Source of the DNA: Bombella mellum
Lineage (GTDB): Bacteria > Pseudomonadota > Alphaproteobacteria > Acetobacterales > Acetobacteraceae
Reading direction: 5' to 3'
NCBI RefSeq assembly: GCF_014048465.1
Contig: NZ_PDLY01000001.1
Coordinates: forward strand, 558,001-622,000
Length of the DNA stretch: 64,000 nucleotides
Every line of letters starts with the position of its first letter. Positions within the stretch are counted from its first letter, which is position 1. Shown one piece after another: positions 56,792 through 64,000 of this stretch. The notes under the pieces are model-generated. The model saw nothing but the letters and a program-made list of their open reading frames with translations. It was not told where the DNA came from and searched no databases. The translations under genes and the position numbers were made by a program.

Positions 56792-59077
56792 TCAGCTGCC
56801 CAGCTCCACATCCACGCTGATGCTGGTGACGGTCACGGGGAGCGGCTGGTCGGTCTGGAGGATGAAGCTGCCCTTCTGGGTCCAGTTTGGTGTTGGTATC
56901 CGCATGGTCAGGCCGGAGATGAGCGCAGGGCCGGTGTCTTTCTTCTGGTAGGGATTGGGTGCTGACGGCCCGGCGGCGGCACCCTGACCGTCCAGCCCGT
57001 GGAATGTCTTTCCATCGTCTGTGGAGACGCTCAGGCCGGAGCTGTTGTAGAGCGAGGCATAGACCTTGCTGACCCGCTTGCGCCGGGCGAACTGTGGAGG
57101 GTTTCCGAGATCCAGCGGCAGGGTGACGGCCCGTGCATGGATGGGCAGCCCGACCGTGACCACGCTGCCGGGCCGTGGCAGGGTGAGGGTGCCGTCATTC
57201 CCCACCGTCAGCCCCGTGAAGCCCCGCCCGTCAATGCAGGCGGACACGGTTGCTCCTGCCAGATGCCCCAGCCCGGAGACGGTGCCGGTTTCCTTCCCCT
57301 CATAGCGCAGGCCGCAGTCCACGAACCATGAGCGGGTGATGTCGTCATTCTCCATCCCCAGCTGGCGGGACTGGATGCGCTCGATGGTGTAGCTCTGCCG
57401 CCCGGCAAGGCTGCGCTTCACCACCACATAAGGCGTATCCTCGATGGCCCCGTAGCCATTCTCCTCCGGCACGACCGCAACGGACTGGAAGGCCCCGCCC
57501 TCCGTCCTGTGCTGGTGCCATGCCATGACGTTCTGTTCCTTCAGGTAGGTCATGCCGAGCATCGTGCCGTCAGACCGCACGGCCCAGATCAGGTTGAAGG
57601 GGAACTGGGCGAAGGACCAGTCGGAGATCGTGTAGCCATAGAAGAGATGGTCAGCCAGGACGGACAGGTCATTGCCCTGATAGATCTGTGCGTACCAGTC
57701 ATATTGCAGGTCACGGATATGGCTGCCCTTGTTCTCGATGAACAGCACGTCAGTATTGATGGGCAGGGGCTGCACGTCCGAGCTGCCCACGAACATCTGT
57801 GGTGTGGCCGTGAAGTTGCTGGGCGTGATGGGCGTGCCGGTCTGGCCGCCGGAGATCTTCCAGATGCCCGTTCCGGTGAAGGCCAGAAGGTCGGTCATCG
57901 GCACCAGATGCTTGATGGTGTTGACCTGCTGGCTGGCGATGGTGGCCGTTATGGCATCATCGGAGACGACCGGCGTGTGGATGTCGAAATTGGTGTAGTT
58001 GGCAGAGCGGGACATCCAGACGGTCTGGGGATAGGCGAGAGATCCGGCGAAGACACGCCTCTGCTGGAAATAGGTGACGGCAGAGGGATTGTTGCCACCA
58101 TCAAAAGGGTTCCGGTGGGCGGGCGGCCCGTTCTCGATATCGGGAGCATAGTTCACGTCATCAAGGATGGTGGATGACGTGTTGCCGATCAGTCCCCACT
58201 GCCCGGCGAAACGGCGATAGACGTTGTAATAGTCCGCTCCCGTCACGGCAGGCCATGAGAGCGTGTTGTAGTTCCCGTAGTTCGTGTAATAGCCGATGTT
58301 GTAGTTGGTCACGAACCGCCCGACCTCCACGGGAACCTGTGACGTGACGGTGCTGGTTTTGCCAGTCACAGGGTCAGTGACGGTATTGGTCTGGGTTGTC
58401 ATCTCCGTCTGGGAGGGGGCCAGAGTGGCGTTGCTCTCCGTGTTCCTCTCATTGGAGACGGAGGTGACGGCATATTCATATGTGACCCTGGGTACGCTGG
58501 TTGCCGTGCCTGCATTGCCAGCATTTCCTTCCACGGCAGAGGCTACGAGTGCAGAAGGGGCCTCTATCCCGGCACTGTAGGAGATCACCTCCAGCGTCCA
58601 GTCCAGCTCTCCGTGGCGGGAGAGGTTCATGGCCGGATAGCCGGAATGGGTGAGGGTCATCACGTCGGCAGACTGTGCATGGCGCAGCCAGAAGGCATCC
58701 CCGATGCTGTAAGGCGTTGCCAGCTCGTAGGGGCTGCCATCGGCATTGGCCAGATAGGCCCCGTTGCTGATGAAGCGGACATAGCGGTCGCCGAACTCCA
58801 GCACATAGGACTGGCTGTTGTTGTAGATGAAGGCGATCAGCTTCGGTGGTGGCCCGGAGGCATCGGCCCTGGACGTTCCGACATACTGCGTGCCGGGGCG
58901 GTTTGAGATGCCGCCCTGCACATGCACGAAGAAATTGGTCAGCTCGGCGGCACCGGAATGCCATTTCTCCATGTCGGCCCTGTATCCGACCAGGGGAGCC
59001 ATCACGCCCCCGCTGAAGGAGCTGAACCATGTGAGGCCGACCTGCGGGCCGGAAGGGGGCTGGGCCATCAGCTGCAT
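56792..59077 (-). CDS. Tail nozzle / tail tubular protein B
   Basis: 761 residues of the podovirus tail-tube distal part (gp12-like). The N-terminus has the family pattern SGGVMAPLVGYRADMEKWHS, FFVHVQGGISNRPGTQYVG and AFIYNNSQSYVLEFGDRYVR. A central segment (ADYYNVYRRFAGQWGLIGNT) and SYTIERIQSRQLG follow. The stop of the tail-spike C-terminal frame overlaps its start region by 10 bp; ATG 59068 (MAQPPSG) is an alternative start. Confidence 0.85.
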   Translation of the reverse strand: MQLMAQPPSGPQVGLTWFSSFSGGVMAPLVGYRADMEKWHSGAAELTNFFVHVQGGISNRPGTQYVGTSRADASGPPPKLIAFIYNNSQSYVLEFGDRYVRFISNGAYLANADGSPYELATPYSIGDAFWLRHAQSADVMTLTHSGYPAMNLSRHGELDWTLEVISYSAGIEAPSALVASAVEGNAGNAGTATSVPRVTYEYAVTSVSNERNTESNATLAPSQTEMTTQTNTVTDPVTGKTSTVTSQVPVEVGRFVTNYNIGYYTNYGNYNTLSWPAVTGADYYNVYRRFAGQWGLIGNTSSTILDDVNYAPDIENGPPAHRNPFDGGNNPSAVTYFQQRRVFAGSLAYPQTVWMSRSANYTNFDIHTPVVSDDAITATIASQQVNTIKHLVPMTDLLAFTGTGIWKISGGQTGTPITPSNFTATPQMFVGSSDVQPLPINTDVLFIENKGSHIRDLQYDWYAQIYQGNDLSVLADHLFYGYTISDWSFAQFPFNLIWAVRSDGTMLGMTYLKEQNVMAWHQHRTEGGAFQSVAVVPEENGYGAIEDTPYVVVKRSLAGRQSYTIERIQSRQLGMENDDITRSWFVDCGLRYEGKETGTVSGLGHLAGATVSACIDGRGFTGLTVGNDGTLTLPRPGSVVTVGLPIHARAVTLPLDLGNPPQFARRKRVSKVYASLYNSSGLSVSTDDGKTFHGLDGQGAAAGPSAPNPYQKKDTGPALISGLTMRIPTPNWTQKGSFILQTDQPLPVTVTSISVDVELGS

Positions 59078-59583
59078 GTTCCCGTGAAGAAGGTCAGGGT
59101 GGTGTCATTGCCAATGGCGATCTGGCTGGAACCGCCATTATAGAAGAATGCCTGATAGTAATCTCCCGGTGACGATTCATCCTCCATGGAAAGGGACAGG
59201 GAATCTGATGTCGCAATGGCGGGCCTGCTGATGCCTGAAAGCTGCACACCATTGCGGAATATGGCGAGGCTGATCGTGGAACCGGCCGTGCATCCGCTGA
59301 GCACGACGGAAGACGTGATCTTTGAGATGCCCTGCCCTGGAGCATAGGTATTGTTATGGAACTTGTCGCCTCGGTTTGCCCCGACATTCGGGAATGAGAC
59401 GATGGCCTGCGTGGATGGTGACACCATCTGGACTGATGTCTTGGTCGCCCGGAAGTGGGACCTCTCCCAGCTTTCAAAGAAGCTGGATGATCCTATGCGG
59501 TAGAACGGGTTTACCGTTTCTGGAATATTGTTTCTGTAAACGCCGTTATAGTTTGATGAACCGGTTTCTGAGACCAGATAAAG
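59068..59583 (-). pseudogene. C-terminal part of the tail spike, in a shifted frame
   Basis: After base 59583 the sensible reading moves one base off the upstream frame: LYLVSETGSSNYNGVYRNNI, NPFYRIGSSSFFESWERSHF, then SVQMVSPSTQAIVSFPNVG, running on to 59068 as a Gly/Ser-rich beta-type domain. Only the last 119 residues have an internal ATG (59427), and no ribosome site stands out there. The 172-residue frame reads as a natural continuation of the spike, so it is most likely the detached C-terminus. An independently started protein remains possible. Confidence 0.65.
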
Positions 59584-60716
59584 GGGTAGCGACTGTCCGT
59601 ATAGGCTGTGCCGGTGAGGATGTTTCGGGCAAACTTGATGTTTCCTGCAATGCGGGCACCGATGCTCTGTATGAAAAAATCACAGTCGGTGATGGTGGCA
59701 TCTCCGTCACGCTGCACGTCGATACAGAAAAAGCGCGCGCCAATGTCACAGTGCTGGATGAGGAAAACACCATAGCCGTGAAATGATATGCCTGTCCCTG
59801 CTCTGGCAAAGCCGCAGTTCTTGATGTGGGCATCCCCGCTCCATGACAGCTTCAGGTTACTTCCGGAGACATGGTCATTGCCGTCAAATTTTATGTTTTC
59901 GAAGCGGCACCATTGCGGCTGGGCATCATTGCCCAGTGTGTCGGGAGCGTAGACTTCCAGCTGATCAGTCATGTCTGCCCCGGCGATGATGCCAGCATTG
60001 CCAAAGCCTATGATGACCAGCTGTGGCGCATTGATGGTGGTCCAGCGGGTAATGACCCCTTTCTCAGGGGAGGCATTGGGGTAGGGCGTGCCAGAAAGCG
60101 GACGGGCATATATCTTGCTGTTGTGCCGGTACCATTTTCCATGGAGATGAACGGGTATGCCCAGTTCAATCCCGACGGTCATGGCGTCCTGTAATGCCTG
60201 GGTGTCATCTGTTGCGGTGGCATAGCCATTCTCGCCAACCTTATACCCGATGGCTGAGGTGGCCAGCATTTCGGGTCTGACGGAATCACTGCATATTTCC
60301 CACCAGCTGCCATCCAGAGACTGGATCCTGCCCGGATGAGAAGGTTGCGCCGGGACACGTCGGTAATGGGCTGTCGCCGGGTCAGAAGTGGCGGTGCGTG
60401 ACAGGGCAATGAAATACGTGACATCGGCAGAAATATCCGTTTTTTCAGCTTCTTCAGCACTGGAGAAGAGAATTGCGTCAGACTTTCTGGCAATGAGGTC
60501 AGATAATGGATGATCAGTGCCGTTTATGATGATGGTGCCGTCATTGATGCGGGCATTGTTCAGCGTGGGACTGTCAAATGTCTGATGGCTGTTATCCGCA
60601 ATGGCATCAGCCTTGTTGGAGAAGACGTTTTTCCATTCTTCGGCTGTCGGCGTGTAGCCCTGACGCCATGCAGGATATGAGGCAGGGCCACGGGATGATC
60701 CGAATTGACCGTTCAT
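59511..60716 (-). CDS. Tail spike/fibre with beta-helix domain, frame broken near the C-terminus
   Basis: 401 residues. The virion-attachment N-terminus (YPAWRQGYTPTAEEWKNVFS) is followed by a pectate-lyase-like right-handed beta-helix from about residue 170 (ATDDTQALQDAMTVGIELGI, FENIKFDGNDHVSGSNLKL, HIKNCGFARAGTGISFHGYG). Such spikes bind or cleave surface polysaccharide. The last ~20 residues in this frame look unnatural, while the -1 frame continues sensibly (see the 59068-59583 entry). The change occurs at the run CCCCTTT (minus strand, 59586-59580). Start overlaps the tail adaptor stop by ATGA. Confidence 0.8.
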   Translation of the reverse strand: MNGQFGSSRGPASYPAWRQGYTPTAEEWKNVFSNKADAIADNSHQTFDSPTLNNARINDGTIIINGTDHPLSDLIARKSDAILFSSAEEAEKTDISADVTYFIALSRTATSDPATAHYRRVPAQPSHPGRIQSLDGSWWEICSDSVRPEMLATSAIGYKVGENGYATATDDTQALQDAMTVGIELGIPVHLHGKWYRHNSKIYARPLSGTPYPNASPEKGVITRWTTINAPQLVIIGFGNAGIIAGADMTDQLEVYAPDTLGNDAQPQWCRFENIKFDGNDHVSGSNLKLSWSGDAHIKNCGFARAGTGISFHGYGVFLIQHCDIGARFFCIDVQRDGDATITDCDFFIQSIGARIAGNIKFARNILTGTAYTDSRYPFIWSQKPVHQTITAFTETIFQKR

Positions 60717-61681
60717 GCGTCGTATTCTCCAGTTTCATCATCAGCATTCGGATTGATGGTGGTGGTGTGATAGGGACGCCGCCAGCCGACAGGGCTGCGG
60801 CCAATGGTCAGGATGCCGACCCTGCCGTCAGGGGTATCTGCCGGGATGTATTGATGGTCATCATCAGCAATATCCCGTGTGGTCAGTCCGGTGGGGATGA
60901 CGCCATTTTTGCCCATGGGAGGCGCATAGGGAGACGCAGCCGGAGAAGGAGGCTGGCTTCCGCCTGCCACATAGCCCACATCCAGCGTATTGCTGGTCTG
61001 ATGGATGTCATGCCCATGATCGAGGCCAGAGAAGCGCACGCCCAGCCAGTCCGGCATGGTCTCGGTGTTTACGACATCCACACGCTGGTCAGCCAGGCAG
61101 GCCCGTTCCACCTCACGGCTGGCCTCCTGCTCCACGGCAGCGGTAGTATTGCCATCAATGCCGAGCGTGGTGGCGATGGCAGATGCAAGACAGAGCCAGA
61201 AAGCCCGACGGAAGGCGGCTGGCCAGTAGTCGATGTCCACGTTTTTTGTGATGTAGGTCGCGCTGACGGTCTGGCTGTCCGTCAGGATGACAGGGCGCAG
61301 CACTGTGCCCCCAGCCTTGCCCATGCCCTCGCCAAAACTGTCCCGCCGGTCGAACATCTTCATGCGCTGGTCCACGGGCCTGACGGTCTTTCCGTCATCG
61401 ACCCGCAGAACCCGCACGCTGTCCTCCGGCATGAGGATTTCATACCGCCAGAGAGGGCTGTCACTGGCCACAGCCGTGCCTGTTCCCACGCAGCGGGGCC
61501 ACTGCCATGTGTAGGCCGGTCCGCCAAAGCTGGCCGGATGGGCCAGCAGGCCGAGCAGCACGTCGTCATAATAGGCGGCGCAGACACTGGCCTCCACGGA
61601 CCCATCATCAAACGCCGTGATGTTGCTCTGTGTGCCCAGGCGCATCAGTGCCCGCCTGCACAGGTCAATGGCTGTCGTCAT
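60713..61681 (-). CDS. Tail adaptor / tail tubular protein A
   Basis: 322 residues. The N-terminal ~200 match the gp11/TTA adaptor family: MTTAIDLCRRALMRLGTQSN, then VCAAYYDDVLLGLLAHPA and YWPAAFRRAFWLCLASAIAT. This protein joins the portal to the tail nozzle. The C-terminal ~90 residues are Pro/Gly/Asp-rich (GGSQPPSPAASPYAPPMG) and extend past the usual family end. Confidence 0.85.
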   Translation of the reverse strand: MTTAIDLCRRALMRLGTQSNITAFDDGSVEASVCAAYYDDVLLGLLAHPASFGGPAYTWQWPRCVGTGTAVASDSPLWRYEILMPEDSVRVLRVDDGKTVRPVDQRMKMFDRRDSFGEGMGKAGGTVLRPVILTDSQTVSATYITKNVDIDYWPAAFRRAFWLCLASAIATTLGIDGNTTAAVEQEASREVERACLADQRVDVVNTETMPDWLGVRFSGLDHGHDIHQTSNTLDVGYVAGGSQPPSPAASPYAPPMGKNGVIPTGLTTRDIADDDHQYIPADTPDGRVGILTIGRSPVGWRRPYHTTTINPNADDETGEYDA

Positions 61682-61689
61682 GGCGTGAC

Positions 61690-61965
61690 TTACCCTTTGG
61701 CGGCTGTCTTCTTGCCAGACTTCTCATCGGCAGCCGGTTCATCAGTCTGGGGTGGTGCACCGTCAGGGCGTGTCAGGTCTTCCTGAAAGGCCCGGCTGGT
61801 CACGTCCCTCCGGGCCAGCTTTCCAGCCTTTTCCTTGGCGGAACGGGCCTCGTCATCCAGCGGCTCAAGATTGAAGCCGGGGATGCCTGCATAATCCACT
61901 TCCTCACCAACGGTCAGAAAGTGACCGTTGATGAAGCTGTTCTGGATGACACGATATCTTGCCAT
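61690..61965 (-). CDS. Small virion-cluster protein of unknown function
   Basis: 91 residues from ATG 61965, where GAGGCG lies upstream; the longer frame to 62016 overlaps the previous gene. Compact N-terminus (YRVIQNSFINGHFLTVGEEV) and a Lys/Ala/Asp-rich tail ending KKTAAKG. It lies between cement and tail adaptor genes, a position often held by a head-tail connector or accessory protein. Confidence 0.7.
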   Translation of the reverse strand: MARYRVIQNSFINGHFLTVGEEVDYAGIPGFNLEPLDDEARSAKEKAGKLARRDVTSRAFQEDLTRPDGAPPQTDEPAADEKSGKKTAAKG

Positions 61966-61972
61966 GATCGCC

Positions 61973-62410
61973 TCACGCCACGTAGTTCTTGGGGTAGGCG
62001 ATCTGGGCGGGAACATCGAGATTGATGCCCGCCGTCACCGTGCAGGATGTCATGGCCTGTGCCGGGTTGTAGGTCAGGCGCATGTAGCGGTAGGGCGTGT
62101 TGGAGAAGGCCGGTTTGGCCCGCACGGCAAACGGGCTGCCCGGCCCGATGAGGGAGAGGTCGATGCCCGGGAGCTCCTCCAGCGTGTTCCAGTTCTGGTT
62201 GTCCGTGGAGACCTGAATCTTCACGTCCAGCCTGCCACTGCTCGGAGAGGGCGTGTTGGGGAACTCGACCCAGACCTTGAAGCCCTCGGTCGGCCCGAAG
62301 TCACGGGGCTGGGAGAAGTCGACCACGTTGGTGGAGGGTGTGTCCTGCCCGGCGGGAGCCTGTGTCAGGTCCTGGGCGTTGGAGAAATTGAGCAGTCTGT
62401 CGGTGATCAT
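61973..62410 (-). CDS. Capsid cement protein, Bbp16 family
   Basis: 145 residues, beta-rich, beginning MITDRLLNFSNAQDLTQAPA with VDFSQPRDFGPTEGFKVWV and ending AGINLDVPAQIAYPKNYVA. This matches the Bbp16-type cement protein that decorates BPP-1-like capsids. It lies directly after the major capsid gene in transcription order, as in BPP-1. Confidence 0.78.
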   Translation of the reverse strand: MITDRLLNFSNAQDLTQAPAGQDTPSTNVVDFSQPRDFGPTEGFKVWVEFPNTPSPSSGRLDVKIQVSTDNQNWNTLEELPGIDLSLIGPGSPFAVRAKPAFSNTPYRYMRLTYNPAQAMTSCTVTAGINLDVPAQIAYPKNYVA

Positions 62411-62421
62411 GATGCGACCCC

Positions 62422-63474
62422 TTACTGGATGGTGTCTTCAGTGTTCATGATGGCGTCCACCACACGGATGGGGATGCCACGGAAGCGCAGCACCGGCTTG
62501 CCATCGAACTGGTCCTGCGTGAGCAGCACGTTGGTCTTGTTCATGGCCTGAATGGACAGGGCAGAAGCGATCGTGCGGTTCACATAGAAGACCGGGCGAC
62601 CGAAGGAGAGCGGCGTACCGCCCGTAGCCCGTGTGGCGGACTGCACGTTGGAGGCGGAGCTGGGCATGGTCGGGGGCTTGAAGCAGGCTGCGGCCATCAG
62701 GGCGATCAGGTTGGCGGCATCCGGACCAGTCAGCTTTGGCACGTCGATGTTGCCGATGCGGACGAAATACCGCCAGTCACGGATGGTCAGGCCGCAGTCC
62801 CATTTGTAGTGCATCTGGTAGGCCTGATACGGGTTGCCGTTCTCGTCCAGAATGGGCGCATCAGTCGTGACATCCTTCTGCTGGAGACCGGCAACGGAGC
62901 CTTTCGGGAAGATGCCGAAGCCCGCTGTAGGCCCCCAGCAGCAGAGCCAGATGGAGGTGTTGGTGCTGCCACGGCCTCCCGCATCCATCACGTTGGCAGC
63001 GGAGGGAGCCTTGCCGGTATCCAGCGTGTTGAAACGGGGCGACAGACCCGTGAAGGCCGCCACGTCCTTCTGCTCGTTGCCGTAGATCAGGGTGCGGGCC
63101 ATCTGCTGGTTCATTCCCTCAAGGAAGGCGAGGTCTTCAGACAGGCGGAAGGCGGCAACATCGCCTTCAAGGTTGGCCAAGGCCTTGTCGATGGTGGAAT
63201 AGGTTTCCAGCATCCCGCATGTGTCCGTCACCTGTGCGGTGGTGGACTTGCCACGGGGCACACCGTAGTTGAGCATACGCCATGTGGCGGCTGGCAGGCC
63301 CGTGCGGACGGTCGTCTTGTTGCCTGTCGGCAGGTTGCCTTCCTTCCAGATGAGGTCTTCCAGAATCTCGTTGGTCTGGGAGAGCAGGTTGACGGTATCG
63401 GCAATGCCGCCATTCGGATCACGGCGGGCGGCCCAGTCGGCCAGTGTCAGAAATGTGCTGCTGTTGAGCGACAT
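62422..63474 (-). CDS. Major capsid protein (Bbp17-like)
   Basis: 350 residues, starting MSLNSSTFLTLADWAARRDP, with QTNEILEDLIWKEGNLPTGN, AFLEGMNQQMARTLIYGNEQ and DCGLTIRDWRYFVRIGNIDV. This resembles the capsid proteins of BPP-1-like podoviruses (HK97 fold). Position between scaffold and cement genes supports it. Confidence 0.85.
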   Translation of the reverse strand: MSLNSSTFLTLADWAARRDPNGGIADTVNLLSQTNEILEDLIWKEGNLPTGNKTTVRTGLPAATWRMLNYGVPRGKSTTAQVTDTCGMLETYSTIDKALANLEGDVAAFRLSEDLAFLEGMNQQMARTLIYGNEQKDVAAFTGLSPRFNTLDTGKAPSAANVMDAGGRGSTNTSIWLCCWGPTAGFGIFPKGSVAGLQQKDVTTDAPILDENGNPYQAYQMHYKWDCGLTIRDWRYFVRIGNIDVPKLTGPDAANLIALMAAACFKPPTMPSSASNVQSATRATGGTPLSFGRPVFYVNRTIASALSIQAMNKTNVLLTQDQFDGKPVLRFRGIPIRVVDAIMNTEDTIQ

Positions 63475-63490
63475 GGTTCAGTTGTCCTTG

Positions 63491-64000
63491 TCAGTTGGAT
63501 CCGTAACGCCGCCGGGCGATGGCCTCGTAGCTGTTGTCTTTCAGCTCGCTGGCGGGTTTCCCCCGGTCGGGTGTCTGTGCAGCCCCCAGGGCCTTGCCGA
63601 TGGCATTGAAGGCATGGATGACGGCAGGGTGATTGCCCGCCCCGGTTTCGACCAGAGCCTTGCGGAGGGCATCTTTCTCGCCCCCGAACTGGCTGAAGAC
63701 ATGGGCCACGTTCTGCATGACCTCGGGTTTCAGGTTCTCGCCATCGGAGAGCGTCCTGTCATTCAGGGCCGTGTCACGCCAGCCCTGCTGGATGGAGGCG
63801 TGCTGTTCGGCAAGCCCCGTCAGGCGGTTCTGGAAGAACTCCAGCCCGTGTTTCGTGACGGCATCGAACTGCTCCTGAGACAGCCCATGCTCACGGGCCA
63901 GAGCCTCGTAGGAAGACAGGGCCTCCCTGTCGATCTCCATGCCCTCGGGCGGGGTGAACTCGTATTTTTCGGGGGCCTTGGGCCTGTCTTCGCCCTTGGC
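63491..64000 (-). CDS. Putative scaffolding protein, N-terminus outside window
   Basis: At least 169 residues; the frame is open through 64000, so the true start is beyond the edge. Visible: KAPEKYEFTPPEGMEIDREA, then LSQEQFDAVTKHGLEFFQNR, a charged helical region and the ending EAIARRRYGSN. The acidic, helical make-up and its place before the capsid gene suit a phage scaffold. Confidence 0.75.
   Translation of the reverse strand, partial: AKGEDRPKAPEKYEFTPPEGMEIDREALSSYEALAREHGLSQEQFDAVTKHGLEFFQNRLTGLAEQHASIQQGWRDTALNDRTLSDGENLKPEVMQNVAHVFSQFGGEKDALRKALVETGAGNHPAVIHAFNAIGKALGAAQTPDRGKPASELKDNSYEAIARRRYGSN

Larger units (their letters stand above)
45174..64000. mobile_element. Prophage (temperate podovirus-like), left part
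   Basis: From just after tRNA-Val to the window end nearly every gene is phage-like: spanins, endolysin, ejection proteins, tail nozzle, tail spike, tail adaptor, Bbp16-type cement, capsid and scaffold, mostly on the minus strand. Two antirepressor modules indicate a temperate phage. The capsid-cement-tail-adaptor-nozzle set resembles Bordetella phage BPP-1-like podoviruses. No integrase, terminase or portal is within the window; they should lie to the right. The likely attL is in the tRNA-Val 3' half; I cannot define exact attachment bases without the other end. The left boundary is set just after the tRNA by inference. Confidence 0.85.

Noticed and set aside
59580-59586. Canonical -1 programmed frameshift at CCCCTTT in the tail spike
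   Set aside because: The heptamer does not fit X-XXY-YYZ well (the second tRNA would mispair after slipping); a one-base deletion is the simpler explanation, although slippage is not excluded.
59068-60716. Diversity-generating retroelement, considered because BPP-1 relatives use one on their receptor-binding gene
   Set aside because: No reverse transcriptase gene and no template/variable repeat pair are visible in this window.

Overview
The window looks like chromosome of an acetic acid bacterium (Acetobacteraceae, Alphaproteobacteria) carrying part of a prophage at its right end. The bacterial part is GC-rich. Its gene order and families fit that group: a pyruvate dehydrogenase operon in which both E1-beta and E2 carry a lipoyl domain, a purC-purS-purQ-purL-bolA-grxD string, a Mg-type HemB, and ppiD joined to the trp genes. 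I cannot name the genus from sequence alone; small host-associated acetic acid bacteria such as Bombella or Saccharibacter relatives are plausible.

Left to right: 1-4.3 kb holds the 3' part of uvrC, pgsA, a proline-rich repeat lipoprotein, rpmG and an FtsB-like gene. 4.3-10 kb is a mostly minus-strand block (eno, kdsA, pyrG, secG, tpiA) with one DUF3429-type membrane gene. 10.1-16.3 kb is ppiD-trpE-trpG-trpD-trpC. 16.4-22.9 kb is pdhA-pdhB-pdhC-lpd-lipA-ratA, which makes, charges and lipoylates the pyruvate dehydrogenase complex. 23-26 kb has a His-rich exported protein, a soluble lytic transglycosylase and a TerC/YjbE membrane protein. 26.2-33 kb is purine synthesis (purB; purC-purS-X-purQ-purL), then bolA and a monothiol glutaredoxin; X is an exported double Rap1a/Tai-like protein wedged between purS and purQ. 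33-45 kb has yraN, hemB, three tandem amino-acid permeases, glyA, a DEAD-box helicase, an ELM1-like protein and an unrecognised 629-residue protein.

At 45.1 kb a tRNA-Val(CAC) with its own sigma70-type promoter marks the bacterial/prophage boundary. From 45.3 kb to the window end lies a temperate podovirus-like prophage, mostly on the minus strand. Reading in transcription order from the right: scaffold (cut by the window edge), major capsid, Bbp16-type cement, tail adaptor, a frameshifted tail spike, tail nozzle, two large ejection/internal virion proteins, lysis genes and spanins. No integrase is in the window.

The prophage holds the most unusual material. (1) At 54.58-54.67 kb there is a two-repeat, one-spacer type I-E CRISPR-like unit with exact 61-bp periodicity. 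Its spacer is itself a 12-bp hairpin, it is followed by a terminator, and no cas gene is near; I propose an RNA-type anti-CRISPR or decoy. (2) Next to it is an AT-rich reversed gene (53.82-54.42 kb) with an R-x5-H HEPN-like motif, a candidate defence or superinfection-exclusion cargo. (3) There are two antirepressor modules with Arc-like ribbon-helix-helix genes. One carries a strong opposite-strand terminator placed like that of P22 sar antisense RNA, and each is paired with a copy of the same unknown 85/86-residue protein. (4) The 825-residue virion protein has a C-terminal region resembling a polyvalent-protein nuclease. (5) An exact 19-bp sequence is repeated upstream of two late transcription units.
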